The position numbers and the translations under genes are program-made. From Thelonectria olida (taxonomy: Eukaryota; Ascomycota; Sordariomycetes; Hypocreales; Nectriaceae), in assembly GCA_020736575.1 (NCBI GenBank), contig JAGPYM010000051.1, positions 112,470 through 176,469 of the forward strand: DNA of 64,000 nt, given 5' to 3'. The notes under the pieces were generated by a model. That model was not told the origin of the DNA and did not search any database. It saw nothing but the letters and a program-made list of their open reading frames with translations. This document shows, piece after piece, positions 1-11,889 of this stretch (position 1 is its first letter; each line of letters starts with the position of its first letter).

Positions 1-313
1 CAGGCCCTGGATCTGACGGCACCGACACCGTCACGATCGAACCGACCAACTCGAAAACATCGCCAGCAGCAGGGATCGAGCTACAGTCGATGGGCCATAT
101 CGAAACCAACGTGCCGGCAGGCTCACAAGTACAGGTGTCCATCGACATTGCGGCGCGTAAGGGATCTGTAGGCCCTGCATCATCTTTTGTGGATATTCTA
201 TTTTCTGAGACTGTTGAGAGCCGGTAGGAAACGATGAGACGCGATTAATTGCTGCACTGTCACACTGAGAGTGTGATGTATGCGCGTGTTTATCTGGATA
301 ATATGTATATTGC

Positions 314-700
314 TTGGACTTTTGGCTTTCACTGCCTTGTTTGGACTACGGCTTTGGCCCTCCACCTCCTGAAATTGACGCCGCGGCCATGTTGTCCTCG
401 CAATCGCCCTCGACGCCCAACTTCCCTGCCTGGTCCATGGCCGCCAAGCCGCAACCCAGCGACCTGACCATGCAGTTCCTGCAGCAGCCCGGCGTCTTAA
501 GCAACACGGATCTGGTGTACCAGGGCCTTGTCGAGTCCGAGTTTGACACCATCAATCCTCCCACCCTGTCGTGTCTCAACCCCGAGGTCATAATGGGCAT
601 GAGCGATCCGATGGTCGATTGCTTCGCTGCCGTAGTTAGAGCAGATCATCGGATCGCTCTTCGTGACTCACTCTCAACCGGATGCAAGAAACTAGTCTAG
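314..700 (+). CDS. Possible 3' exon of an unidentified gene
   Basis: An open frame of about 128 codons, rich in Pro, Ser and Met, with a composition like the activation region of a fungal transcription factor (for example LDYGFGPPPPEID and PTLSCLNPEVIMGMSDPMV). It has no ATG at its 5' end (the first codon is TTG), so if real it is a downstream exon. A second open frame covers positions 3-229 and has a donor-like GTAAGG at 157. No good acceptor lies between about 275 and 340, so I could not join the two. No domain is recognised. Confidence 0.25.
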   Translation: MDFWLSLPCLDYGFGPPPPEIDAAAMLSSQSPSTPNFPAWSMAAKPQPSDLTMQFLQQPGVLSNTDLVYQGLVESEFDTINPPTLSCLNPEVIMGMSDPMVDCFAAVVRADHRIALRDSLSTGCKKLV

Positions 701-2268
701 GGTGAACAGCCCATAGCCACAAGGGCATTCCTGTTCATCAAGTTGGGCTAATATAATTTTTTTATTTCAAAAAATAAAAAAGACAAGTAAATAGTCTACA
801 CCGTGAGAAAGGGCTAGTATTAGCCGCCTTTCACCTTATGTCGGAGCCACAAGTAGCTTGGGCCATTGCCGACGGCCCTACTGATGTCATTCGGGTTCTC
901 TACACTCGTTTCTCCTTCCAAGGGATAGACTCTCTCCTTTGACAATAAGCAAGTGCACGGCTGACGCCAGAGTAACAAGACATACAAGCTGAGCTATTGG
1001 AGTGGGAAATGAAGGATCGGGAGTAGAGTCATAATCGTAGTGCCTGTTTTTCCGACGCAACACGATGTAAACATCTGCTTCATAACGACGACTCATCTGA
1101 TCACATCTTTTCATTAAACGTTGGGTTGCTCGGACAAAATTTGCCAAAGTGTATTGCATGCGGGGTCGGTCAGATTAGCAGCAACCGGATCTCAGAGTTC
1201 CGGCAGTCGTGGTGGGCTCAGGATGATAAAACAAAAAGGATTGGTGGTATTGAAAGGTCTAAGTTATGTGTCCTGTGAGGAGCACAGCTGAGTCCAGCTA
1301 TGTAGTATCGACATCTCAGTCACCAGCAGATCGGACCCTCTTAGTCATGCGGTCTCAACAGTAAGAAGGTGAGCTCTCTTACAAGAGGGTCAGAGATGAT
1401 TTTGACATACTCCCTTCTCTTCTTGTAGGCATAAGTGCCTGCCTGGTCAACTTCTACCCAGAATTCCTCAAGGGCTAGATTCCAGCAGCGGACAATCGAT
1501 GGCTCGTTCGTCGCATCGGGAACAGGCCCAGGGCAGCCAGCTCTAAACCCCCTGGGAGTACAATTCTTCTCAAGCCTCGAGGGGCTGGAGATAACCTCAT
1601 CCACTGGCCGGCAGCTCCTCCGAGGGCATAACGTGGTTGGTGCTGTCCTACTGCAGTTCGTCAGGGCGAGGTTCTTTGACGACAGGGCGGGGGAGCATGG
1701 AGAAGTTAGAAGGGCCGGTCAGGTCGTTGCCGTCGTACACGGAAACATGACGAAGAGTCAATATGGCCATAAAAGGGGAGGATTCGGCGGAAGAATATGG
1801 GAGGCCTTTGATTTTTCGAGGTTGCTGGAATTATGGAACTAGGATGTTGACATCATCGCATTCTTGGTTGCGCAAAGTGAATAGTACGCGTTGAAAGAAT
1901 CGAAATTCCCGAATCCTCCATGTATAACTGCCGCAACATCTCGCATTTCCCTTCAAAGGCAGATATCGACCAAATTCATTTTCACGACTCAAGACTAGTT
2001 TGGTGTACTTTCTACCTGACGAGAAGCGCCGCTAATAATTCGCTCGAGTAATTCGCCAGCTCGAAAGCCCCTTTATCAACAACACGGACAAGGCTGCCCG
2101 CGTCCTCTGTCACCTCTCCATCATAAAGACGCATTTCAGACACAACAAACGGGCATTAACTCGGTATCATTATCGGTATCATTACGTTATAGCTAATTTC
2201 TCCTAGTACTCGCTGAGTCCCCCTGTCTTTACATATATATAGACTCATTGCCCGTCACATTCTTCAGG
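701..2268. other. No gene recognised
   Basis: Contains an A-rich stretch near 755-785 and several open frames under 140 codons on both strands, none with a recognisable motif or convincing splice pattern. The part nearest 2268 would be the 3' flank of the bZIP gene on the minus strand. Confidence 0.5.
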
Positions 2269-3141
2269 TCAACTTGTCAAGCCGATGCCAATCGGGGAAA
2301 GGCTGGCTGCCGTCGGGCGGAACCCATTCTTGATGTACTTATGGATTAGTGTGCAGTTGCAGTCCGTGTGTAGGAACAGCTGACACTTGAGCTGGTAAAC
2401 CTCGTCGGTGAGTTCCTCGACTTCTCCCGCCAGCTTCGTGTGCTGCTTCTCCATCTTGACCTTGTCAGATTTGAGTGCCTCGGTTTCGGCCCGCTTCCGG
2501 ATGCGACAACGGTTGGCAGCTTGGCGGTTTCTCTCGAGTTTGTTGGCTGGGCGGCTTTTCCTCTTTATGTCTCGGCTATGGTTGGTTTTTTTTTCGTCGA
2601 ATGGATTCAGATCGTCTTTGATTGTTGACTTTCGTCTAGAACCCTTTGTAGAAGGGGCTTGGTTCGAGGGCCGGGTTTGTCCGGTTGGTTCCCAGTTCTT
2701 GGGGGCTTCTATCGCTTTGTGATCGTCATGTTCGTCGTAGTCCGGTTCGCTAATGGAGCTTGGCGACACGTCGCTGGGCAATGTTGAAGAGCTTTTTCGG
2801 TCTAGGCTTTGCAAGTCGGTCGTGTAACTCGGAGAACACGAAGCTTGGTTAAACTGTTCGAGCTGTTTGGACTGATCGATTGTCGGCTTGATGCGAGAGG
2901 CGAAACCAGAGTCGTTGAGAACTGGCGAGTGCTGTGACAAGGTCTCGAGGCTGTGAGACTGGAAGTCTTGTTGATAATCGGTGGTGGGCAATTGACTCCA
3001 GTCCAGGCCTGTCCGCTGCCTATAGAGCAGATAGGGCACGTCTACATGATATGGGTTCCAAACTGCTCCCTCGGCTGCGACGGCCGTGTGGCCATCTACT
3101 TCATCGTCCAGACCGCTGAACGGGAATTGGTCTTGAAACAT
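2269..3141 (-). CDS. bZIP transcription factor (ATF/CREB-like)
   Basis: A single-exon gene of 290 residues starting at a true ATG. The N-terminal two thirds are acidic, Ser/Pro-rich and probably disordered. Near residues 200-220 a basic region contains NRQAANRCR, which fits the fungal bZIP consensus N-x-x-A-A-x-x-C-R. A leucine-zipper-like coiled coil follows (VEELTDEVYQLKCQL). A short tail after it contains a Cys pair (DCNCTLIHKYIKN). The protein should act in the nucleus as a dimer; the ATF/CREB subgroup is inferred from the basic region and the tail is similar to ATF-type bZIPs. The target genes cannot be told from sequence. No frameshift or stop interrupts it. The neighbours are transposon relics, so no operon-like or cluster context helps. 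Confidence 0.85.
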   Translation of the reverse strand: MFQDQFPFSGLDDEVDGHTAVAAEGAVWNPYHVDVPYLLYRQRTGLDWSQLPTTDYQQDFQSHSLETLSQHSPVLNDSGFASRIKPTIDQSKQLEQFNQASCSPSYTTDLQSLDRKSSSTLPSDVSPSSISEPDYDEHDDHKAIEAPKNWEPTGQTRPSNQAPSTKGSRRKSTIKDDLNPFDEKKTNHSRDIKRKSRPANKLERNRQAANRCRIRKRAETEALKSDKVKMEKQHTKLAGEVEELTDEVYQLKCQLFLHTDCNCTLIHKYIKNGFRPTAASLSPIGIGLTS

Positions 3142-4094
3142 GTTGCAGGCCTATGCGTCTCGATTATCAGAGTAGAATATGGTAAAGATAAAGAGGATGA
3201 CAATGTGGTACCAAAGTATGTCGTCAGCGGGGGAAAGACAGGTGAGGCATGCCTGTACGGGCTCGGCGCCCTACCAAGCCAAGAAGACATGGTCAATTTA
3301 TGGACAGGATGTTGCATGGAGACAGTGCAATGGTAAGTGGCGCCACTAAGGTAGGTAAAGAGTGCACCGTCACAGAGGCGCTGAGCCAACACTCCGACGC
3401 CCTTGATTGGTTTGTCTTTCGGGGTTGCACGCACCACTCCGTGATTGTGATTGGCGGACCACCAGTGGGAGGGAGGAAACCGCATCACAGTCGCAATCTT
3501 GGTGGAATGGCCATGTGTGAGTGCGGGGGTCTGACGTAAAGACCGCCCCAAGTCCGCCCTGTTTGATTGACTTGAACTGTTGACCTGCAGCTAGCATGCA
3601 TTCAGTTGGAACTGAAAGTTTGGAATCTCACCCGTGGGTGATCATTTCCTTGCACTCGGTCCCTTCCGCGCCCAACACTCGGCAAATGCTCTGCTCGCCT
3701 CTTCTTCCTGATTCTTCTCTCCCGGTTACTCGAGAGAAACTCTTACAGTGTTTCGAACGAGATACATGGCCGCCACCCTCATCAGACGTAGATGAGCCCC
3801 GACTCCGGGGGCTCCCCCTCAGCGCAGAAGTTATTCGCCTTGATCCGAGTTTTCAGAATTCATGCTACCCCGTCATTCCGCAGAGCAAGTCGTCCAATCC
3901 TTCACCTGGTCGTTATCGCCAACCTACTACCCCTATTTAGATCATATTGTCGAGTGTCAACTCTTCGATCTGTCCGCTATTCATCTTGATCAATACACCC
4001 ATATCTTAAGGTTGCGTAAACAGGCTACCGTGTGTTGTCATGTGATCTATGGCCAGTGCCCTGCCGATCCGACGAAAGGGGCCCAATAGGCCGA
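3142..4094. other. Upstream flank of the bZIP gene; no gene recognised
   Basis: Short overlapping open frames on both strands without recognisable motifs. The part nearest 3142 should hold the bZIP promoter. The right end meets the 3' tail of the LINE fragment at about 4095. Confidence 0.4.
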
Positions 4095-5590
4095 ATGAAT
4101 GAATGAAATTTATTACGCCCGGGAGGACCAAGCCTCATAGGGCCATGACGCTAAACTATTTTCAGTTCCAACGATTGATCGAGATCACCCAGAAGCCCCA
4201 CATTCTTCCTCGTCTACTGATTGGTCTCGCCTCGCTTGACTCTGATGTGACAGGCCTGCTTGAAGGCCAATTTCTCCAAGTGTTCAGCATCCTATCTTCA
4301 GCAGCTGAAGCATGGTCTGCCAACTTGAGGCTGTTTGGTGTTAGTATCGCTAGGTTTGGTCGCTAATTTGATTAGTTAGTATGTTATCCAGTCTGGTTTG
4401 CATCAAGTCTCCTCGTGTCCATGGCGAACTTAATCGCCGCCCGCACTGCCTGTAGGTCTGGTGCCCATTTTGGGCCATCCGATGCCGCCTTTCCTCCCAA
4501 AAAGAACGAGAGGTTCCCCATCTTTGCCTGTCCGACCCTTCGCATGCCTTCCCGCTGTGCATCCCACTTCGTACACCGGAACAGAAAATGTTCCATCGTC
4601 TCTGCTGCTCGTCCACAGTTGCACCTGTCCGATTCTGCTGCTCCAATCCTGTGCAGGTAGCTGTTGATCCTAGCCATTCCCGTGCGAAGCTGGGAGAGCA
4701 TGTCTGCTTCGCGCCTCTTCAATCCATCATACAGGGCGCGCGTGTGTGTACCTGGTAACGCTCTGTCGATTCGCTTCGCGTACTTCCGACCACATCGGGC
4801 AGGATCTTCTGCCGCTGTTGCTGTGCGATCGCTAGTCTCATCCGTGTGGAACGCGCTTGGTATGTTGGTTTCTCGGGTCTCTGTCTTCCTCGTGCGGCTC
4901 TTCGCGCTTCCGTCTTTGCCTCGCTGCCCATCGGGAAGTCCTTGTCTCCGGCTGGTACCCACAGCATTTTGACGATGTTGCCACTCTTCTGGAGTCGTTC
5001 GGCATGCCTATGGATCTCCTGGACGGTACATTGTCCCGATTGCTGTTGCGGCCGCGCGATCACTTGCAGTGCTGATCGGCTGCTCGTCATAACAGTCAAC
5101 TGTCGATGTTGAAGTCCATCCGGCATGCATCTCAGCGCCGTCGCTATAGCTTCCAGCTCTGCCGTGTACACGTTCTGGTCGTCTCTGGAACCGATCATAA
5201 TCGAGTACCTGGCAACCACCTCGCCCGGTCTGTTGCTCAGAGTATCACGGACGATGCCGCCCATGCCTACCCTTCCTGCCTTCTCAGAGGCACTGGTTGC
5301 CACCAGGATGCCCTCCATCCTGTTGGCAGTTTCTGTCGCCATATCTCGGTCGAGGTCGTACCCGATGGGCAGGCGGCTGTGCCATGGTGTAGTGTATATG
5401 CCTGGATTGTTTCCATTCGTTCAGCTGCGTTCCCTCCTTGTGCCAGCGCGAGTTTCTTCATCGGAGACAGGTATCTCCGGGCGGCAGCAATGCCAACGAA
5501 TTTGTAAGTGACGGGTGAATATTCTCTTGATTTCTTAGTTGGACATGCCGTTAACACCCCTCTAGATTCGCAAGCTGTATCGGTACGCAA
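4095..5590 (-). mobile_element. 5'-truncated Tad-like LINE retrotransposon, frameshifted
   Basis: Read on the minus strand, three overlapping frames together give the C-terminal part of a fungal non-LTR polyprotein. First comes a stretch that normally lies between RT and RNase H (5590-5267). Next is an RNase H-like domain with YTAELEAIATAL and WVPAGDKDF (5342-4719). Last is a C-terminal zinc knuckle CNCGRAAETMEHFLFRC (4962-4384). At least two frameshifts separate these pieces, so the copy is dead. The RT and endonuclease domains are missing, which is the usual 5' truncation. A 3' UTR of about 290 bp ends in AATAAATTTCATTCATTC near 4095, a short tandem ATTC tail in place of poly(A). A second fragment of the same family lies at 24579-24899. 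The exact 5' boundary is uncertain (about 5515-5590). Confidence 0.8.
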
Positions 5591-7047
5591 GCTTCAACAT
5601 CTGCTTAGATGTCCAAATTGACTGTCCCTAGAATGCTCGAGAACCCGGCACACCAAGATGCCGCCCGATGGGGGAAAGATGGTGCCACATTTGTCGTGGT
5701 TGAGGTACGATATTTCCCTTAACCCGCCTAATCTCAATCAAGGTCTAATGGAGAATGAAGAACGAGAAGTTCACCCGGTCAATCCTCCCAAGCACTTCGA
5801 GCACAACAACATGGCCAGTTTTGTTCGTCAGCTCAACAAATATGACTTCCATAAAGTGAGGCAGACGAATGACGGCGGTTCATCCTCAAACGGCGCAAAC
5901 GTGAGTGGCACATCATATCTTGCAACGATAGGCTTCTAATCCTTGGGAATAGATCCTTGAATTTAAACACCCCAATTTCCGGGTCGGAAGCAAAGATGAC
6001 CTGGACAACATCCGCCGGAAGGCCCCGCACCATGCAGAGCCCAGGCTACCGAGGACTTCACCACTCCGCATCACATCAGCGTCCTGACGGAGCAGCTCAC
6101 AGCAGCCCAGCAGCAGGTGCAACAACTTCGGGAGTTGTTCACTGAGATTTCCCAGTCCAACCGGCTGCTCGTCAAAGAGGTCTTTTCGCTTCAGAAGACG
6201 TTGAACTCGCAGAAGCAATCCCAACACGAGATGCTCAACTTCCTCTCCAGCGACAGGAATCGCCATCAGCAACAGATGCAGCATCTCACTCCAACATCAT
6301 TAGATGGAGAAGAAATTGCGCCTGAGCTCCGACGGGCCCGTGAGCATTTGTCTAATGTGATATTTGACTCGTTGGCGTACAGAGAACTTGAATGCCTCCA
6401 AGGCGTCTACGGACCTCCCGCTAACTCTGCCCTTGTTATGCAGCAGGCCCAGATCCAAATGATACATGATCCGACGACCGATATCAACCGATACCCCGTG
6501 TACGCCGTATGCCAGACTGTCGATATCGACCCCTTCAATTCCGGCCATATTAACAAGATCCCCTATGCCATTCCAAATGATGCGAGTGCTGGCACTAGAC
6601 AGGAGCCTCCTGCCCCTCAGCCCATCAACCTCGCGCCTCAACGCCCCAAAACTCCGACCCCAGCAACGCTGCTCTCTTATAGGGAGCCAAAAAGCCAAAA
6701 ATCTTCCTCCTCGAGGGCGATCCTACAGGCTCTAAGATGGGTATGAAGTTTCTTAAATCAATGAGATGCGAAGTTGAGCATGCGATAAGTGGCTTCTTAT
6801 GCCGGTTATTGATTTACCGACGTGGCTGACCGGCTTGTAGAACAACGGTGCGGAAGCTTACCAAAGAATTACGAATGCCGGGTAAGGCCAATTTGACATG
6901 GTCTTCATGGATGTCATCATGACTGAGCTGGATGCTGTCTCTACCACCATGTACATTCGACAGGAGTGCCCCTCGATTCCTATTGTTGCCATGACTTTCA
7001 ACATCCAGTCGGATGAAGTGCACTGCTACTCTGAGCATGATGAGTGA
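5567..7047 (+). pseudogene. SKN7-like: Decayed SKN7-like HSF-domain/response-regulator gene
   Basis: Skn7 proteins join an HSF-type DNA-binding domain, a coiled coil and a two-component receiver, and act in oxidative and osmotic stress signalling. All three parts can be read here, in different frames. The HSF domain is seen as IRKLYR, RWGKDGATFVVVE, NEKFTRSILP and then, after a one-base frame change, KHFEHNNMASFVRQLNKYD. After a probable GT-AG intron (5900-5952) comes FKHPNFRVGSKDDLDNIRR, then a second frame change and the coiled coil (LTEQLTAAQQQVQQLRELF). The receiver begins KPKIFLLEGDPTGSKMG, where the usual acidic pair is reduced to E-G-D. Its phosphoacceptor motif FMDVIM and the MT switch residue remain, but a stop interrupts it, and it ends at a TGA before the conserved Lys. 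It lies just downstream of the LINE. This is clearly a non-functional copy; a functional SKN7 is expected elsewhere. Confidence 0.85.
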
Positions 7048-7403
7048 GTGATGTCTAAATTCAGGGTTGCAAATTAGTTATTAGTAGTTTAGTTAAGGGG
7101 CTAACTACTAACTAGGCTAGTTAGTAAAGCCTAGTGTCGGATCCAGAAGATTAGAAGGGCCGGACCGAAAGGTTGGTTCAAAAGTGATAGAATTCACACG
7201 TCAAATATGATGACAAGGGCCTCAAAGTGAGGCTATTCAATTGATCAATTGTGATGTGTTCCCTCTGTTGTCTTCATGTCTGTGTTGAGGCTGTAGATGC
7301 GGGGTAATTGTCTCCCTTCCCATCTAAAGTTCCTTAGTCATCTCGGCTGTACCTGCCTCCTTCATCTGACACCTAGTAACTACTAACAAGACTTAATTAA
7401 CTA
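7048..7403. other. AT-rich spacer between the SKN7 relic and the pogo element
   Basis: Contains runs of TTAGTTA/CTAACTA-type sequence (7070-7130 and 7375-7403) and no open frame of note. The last two bases before the transposon are its TA target site. Confidence 0.4.
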
Positions 7404-7509
7404 ACGTGCATAATAAGCATGCGCCGCATCCAAGTATGCGCCGCACTCTTTTCCAACCTTTAATATAAAAACTTCAACAAAACTTAGCACAGCATTTAGT
7501 CAATTAAAA

Positions 7510-8714
7510 CTAATCGCTATGCTCTTCTCTAGACATTGAAACGACTATTTGACATGTTCTTACATTATGACCCGTCTTGCCGCATGTTCCACAACACCTT
7601 TCCTTCGGTCGCGCCGATCCTCCTTGACCACGATATCTCGACGATTCGGCCACTACCTGCGCATCAACATCCTTCTGATCGATTGCATCCCTCCCTTCAT
7701 CTAAAGTCATCTTTCTCCCATTACGCAGGCGTGTCTTTTTTGCTCTGCGCCGCTTACTAAGGGTCTCATTCGCCTGTCGAAGGATCTGGTTCTCAGACTT
7801 TAATAATGCTATCTGATGCATTATTGCCTTTGTTCCCTTGGAAAATGACTCGAGCGCCTCGAGAATAGATGCCGGAGAGCTGCTTTGATGTCTTCTAACT
7901 CGTCTTTTGAGGTATTCGGACTGCGAGCTGGCCTCGAGCACGGTCTTTGGGGTCTTTGAGACCCAAGGGTCAGGGACGCTGGCCTCCTCCTCAACCGGTG
8001 TTGGAGTCCGTAGCTGCACATCAAGCTTTGATATGACACTTTCTGCATCCAATGGAATAAGTCCAGCCCCTCGAAAACCCCCCTTGATGTTGCTTTCTGT
8101 TATAGCGGCTTGGTGGGCGGCATAAAAGGCCGGAAAGAACTCAGTCTTTGAAACATGGGTTATAGAGCATGTGATCAACTGCTCAATTTCTCGATCGTAG
8201 GCCTTTTTGAGCGGCCCAAAGCACTCGACATCAGGAGGCTGAAGTAGGTGAGACGAATGAGGTGGCATACAAAGAGTAATGATGTTGTTCTCTTCGCAAT
8301 ATTTCTCAAAGTCGGTCGAGTGTTGGCTTTCATGCCCATCGAGGATCAGAAGACGATAGCGACCGGTTGATCGGGCCTTTGTGTGTCGATCAAAGTGTTT
8401 TAGCCATTCGAGACCTGTATTGTTATCGGTCCAACCATTTTGGATCGTCACAACAGCCCAATCGCACGGGAGGCTGCTTTCTTTGTACCAGCTGACGAGG
8501 TGATATTGGCCCGCAACCACGATGAACGGCTGGATCGCCCAGCCTTCCGCATTGATCGCCTGGATGACTGTAACCCATTCCCGGTTTCCAGGCTGGACTG
8601 ATTTTGGGTTTCCACGCCTTTCTGCACCTGTGACAACCATTCTGCACCTGTGATAACCATTCTGCTTCCAATAAGGCGCATTAAAAGCCAGTTTCATCAA
8701 AGTTATAGATATCA
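7510..8714 (-). pseudogene. C-terminal half of pogo-type transposase (DDE)
   Basis: Contains the DDE catalytic core: first Asp in IYNFDETGF, second in RLLILDGHESQHS, third in HLLQPPDVECFGPLKKAY. A C-terminal zinc knuckle is visible (CCGTCGKTGHNVRTC). Just after DETGF one T is missing, which creates a stop. Close by, a block of about 20 bp (AATGGTTATCACAGGTGCAG) is tandemly duplicated near 8625-8670. Beyond these lesions the remaining frame to 7510 is open. The gene is non-functional in this copy. Confidence 0.88.
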
Positions 8715-8722
8715 GCTAGATT

Positions 8723-11418
8723 CAGTGTTGCTAATAATATAAACAATACGATATTGGCAATATGGACCCCCTCGCAATATTATTGTATTGTCAAGAGGTG
8801 CGTATTGTATTACGCAATATGGGAATGATCGATATTGTATTGTATTGCCAAGCACCCAATATATTGGCAGTGTGACAATATATCCCATATATTACACGTG
8901 ACCTTCATCATTCAACTGCCGCATCTAAAATATCGCCATCTTGCAAATCTCGTATCCCAAACCATGACTTCAAGCACTCCAATGCTTCAATTATATCACT
9001 CCGAAGTCGATTTCGACGGTCCGTAATCGTTATCTTTGCCCCAGAGAAGAGTCGTTCGGGCTCTGCAGACATTGCAGGGATTGACAGTATATCCACAGCC
9101 ATCTTGCTCAGGCTGGGGTAGTTTTTCTGCTGCGTCTCCTCTAGCCACCATGCAAGGGCGCTTGTAAACCCATAAACTCGTTCAGACTTACAATAACGCT
9201 CGTACTCGTCCGTGATGAGCGATGGCTGCAGGTGCTTGTTCCTCCAATTCAAGAACTCGTTCGTAGTCGTCGACGGGACCTCGCAGAGAGGAAGAGGTGA
9301 TTCCACGGGTTTATATTCGTCCCACAGCGTCTCAATCAGCTTCTTTGATGACTCAACCCACTCTTTTTTCCAGTTCTCCTGTTTGTAGTGCCATTTATGC
9401 GAAGGGTGGAGCACGATAGCCGCAACGTAGGCAGGCGATTCATCAGTAAGACGGTAGTATTTGTCCAACTTCGCCCAGCCCGAGTTGTACATTGGTGCCA
9501 TCATCGGATCGTCGATATGTGCCTCCTTCCCTGCTTCAAATTGTGCCAAGACGAAGTCCATAGCCAAGAGGACATTGTCGAGAGTTGCAAACGATGACTC
9601 GAGAGCCTTGGTTGTCATTTTCAGCTTCTCTAAAAAGGACTTGATCTTCTCGAGGGTGATCCAGTCCTCTGAAGAGAGCTCGTCTCCAGCGCAATCTGCT
9701 TCCATCCATTTGTTGAAGTAGCCGTCAATTGCGTCTCTGAGATTCAAGGCTGCTCGCAGCATATTATACCACGAACTCCATCGTGTGTCGTTGTCCCGCG
9801 CAAGCTTACGGTTGTGGCTAATAGCAAGAAACTTTTGGCTGCGCTGAACACTTCGTTGGATGAAGACGACGAAGTTGTGAAGCTTGCCAAGAGGACCCTT
9901 TTGCCGCCACGCTTCAATATGTTTTAGGGTCACACTATGCAGACCAGTATCGTCGTGTTCGAGTTTCTCATTGTCGGTAACGAAGAGGAAGGCTTTGGCG
10001 GCGAGGTTGATAATATGGCCTTGACAGCGGAGTCGGTGAGCTTTGGGATCGTATTGGATGTCATATCGGCGTAGGAGGCCTGTGAATGTTATTAGGGCCA
10101 ATCAGGAGAAACAGTGAGTTGTACTGACCAAGAGAAAGGGATCTCATCATGGTGTCGTTATTGCCTGCATTGTCCATCACGAAATATCCAAGCTTTGAAG
10201 CAAAACCCCATTCGTCAACCACTTCCAAAATTGCCGCAGCGAGGTGAGAACCGTCGTGGTCACTGTCGATGTCTTTCAACGCCAAAATATGGTGTTCCAG
10301 CTGACCGTCTTCCGTAACGTAGTGAGCGACTATGCCTAGTATGGCCAAAGAGTTGGAAGAAGTCCAAAGATCGCAGCTGATATGGATCCTTGACTTTGCC
10401 GATTGTATGCGCTGCTTGACCTTCTCCTTCTGAGCTTCATACTGCCGCATAATCCATTTCTTGATGGTCTCATGTGTGTCTGGAAGCCAAGTATCGATAT
10501 CGGTATTGAGATAGGCCAGGAGTGCCCGAAATTCGGGGCACTCTATAAGCCGAAATGGGAGAGAACACGCAGTAATGAATCGTACATATAACGCTTCGAG
10601 CTGGTCTGGGTCGATCGAGCCTCCACATTGATCATTGAGTCTGCGGCGTTTACGGGGATTCTCTTCGGCCGTAACACGAGCTTGTTCGAGAATAGTCCGT
10701 ATGTTTGTCACCTTTGCTGTTCGGGGCGCGCCTTTGGGGAGACCGTGACCGTCGGGAGGCGGGTCCGTTAGGTGCTTAGCCGGAGCCGCGGTTCCACCGG
10801 AACAGGAATACGTTTTGTCGCAATGCTTGCAACGCCATTCCTCTTTTCCGGTACGTTGGTTGTAGTATCTCGTCTCGATCTCCTCGTCTGGCATATGAGA
10901 GAAGACCCATGATGTTCTTGGCTTAGCACACGAAGCTGTGGAAGCCGTGCGAGGTCGCGATGATTGGCATTGAGAGGTTTGGCTCTCACACAATTGCTGG
11001 CTGGAGAGTTCCGAAATGTCGTCTGATACTGACGAAACTTTTCGTCGCGACGTTTGAACAAACAGAAGGCGTTGTTGAGGCATCGAGGTTTCTCTACTCC
11101 TTTGTGCACTGACAACAGCGGGGTTGCGGGGGGGTTGGTGTTGGGCGACTGCTACCCTATAATACTCAGTTGACACCTCCATTACGCTTTTTTTCGCGCG
11201 TCATCGCGTGTCAGTCGGTCAATTTGTCAACAAACAAATGAACTTTTCCTCTAAAGAGACAAGCCAATACAAACAATATATTGCCAATATGGATATCCCG
11301 ATATTGTATTGTGACAATATGGCAAGCTGCATATTGTATTGGCACAATATCGGATAGGGCATATCATATCGTATGTATTGCAATATATTGTTTTATTGCC
11401 ATATTATTAGCAACACTG
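8723..11418 (-). mobile_element. Complete hAT-superfamily DNA transposon
   Basis: The ends are perfect 18-bp inverted repeats (CAGTGTTGCTAATAATAT), bordered by an 8-bp target duplication GCTAGATT at 8715-8722 and 11419-11426, as expected for hAT. Both subterminal regions (8740-8890 and 11265-11405) are full of short CAATATTG/ATATTGGCAATAT motifs, likely transposase-binding repeats. The element is 2696 bp and holds one uninterrupted two-exon transposase gene, so it may be autonomous. It is inserted inside the pogo transposase gene and is therefore younger than the pogo element. Confidence 0.93.
8908..11182 (-). CDS. hAT transposase (BED finger, two exons, intact)
   Basis: Exons 11182-10129 and 10079-8908 are joined over a 49-bp GT-AG intron (10080-10128). 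The spliced frame is 2226 nt, giving 741 residues with no stop. An N-terminal BED-type zinc finger is seen around residues 95-150 (WVFSHMPDEEIE, then CKHCDKTY and a distal His). The catalytic core includes ISCDLWTSSNSLAILG, VMDNAGNNDTMMRS and the hAT-typical HRLRCQGHIINLAAKAF. The C-terminal dimerisation domain has VDILSIPAMSAEPERLFSGA and RRNRLRSDIIEALECLKSW. The protein cuts and pastes the element through the 18-bp ends. A shorter start at the downstream Met (MPQQRLL) is possible. Confidence 0.92.
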
Positions 11419-11426
11419 GCTAGATT

Positions 11427-11889
11427 GATAGCATATTTCGCGATTGTGTTCTCCACTAGCCGGGACCAATCGCGAATAATAGTTGGATCTTCGTATTTGG
11501 CCCTCTGATAGTCGTATTTACGAAAAAAACCGCGTCTTGAGCTCTTGGTGTCGCCTGACGAAGTTAGAAGCCCAGCGCTTGCCGACGGGTGACGTGTCGC
11601 GGTCAGCGAGCAGTCGGTTGGCCATTTCTTCAACACCACGCAGTCGCGGGGAAAATCCTCGCGAATCTAGGTCGAGAATGAACTGAACAATGATGTGTTC
11701 CTCTAGATCAGATAAGCGACGCGATTTCGGGATCCAATCGCGTCGAGATTGAATGCCATTCTGCCGGCGACGAAGCCTTTGCTCCTTGACCTCATAGATG
11801 CTAGCAGCGCGTCGGACACTTAATTTTGGGTCATTTTGAACGGCTTGGAGGGCAAGAATGGTCTTTGCCTCGGTATTTGACTGTGACAT
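11427..11889 (-). pseudogene. N-terminal half of pogo-type transposase
   Basis: Starts at an ATG (MSQSNTEAKT). It encodes a psq-like helix-turn-helix (LSVRRAASIYEVKEQRLRRR) followed by a CENP-B-type DNA-binding segment (LSDLEEHIIVQFILDLDSRG, then VGKRWASNFVRRH). A run of seven T (minus strand, near 11522-11528), where six would keep the frame, shifts the reading between LKTRFF and RKYDYQRAKYED. The frame reaches AKYAINLA, where the hAT element is inserted. It continues at 8714 with DIYNFDETGF on the other side of the insertion. Confidence 0.85.

Noticed and set aside
4384..5590. Heavy repeat-induced point mutation in the LINE fragment
   Set aside because: The pieces keep long open frames with few stops; damage is by frameshift and not by dense C-to-T change.
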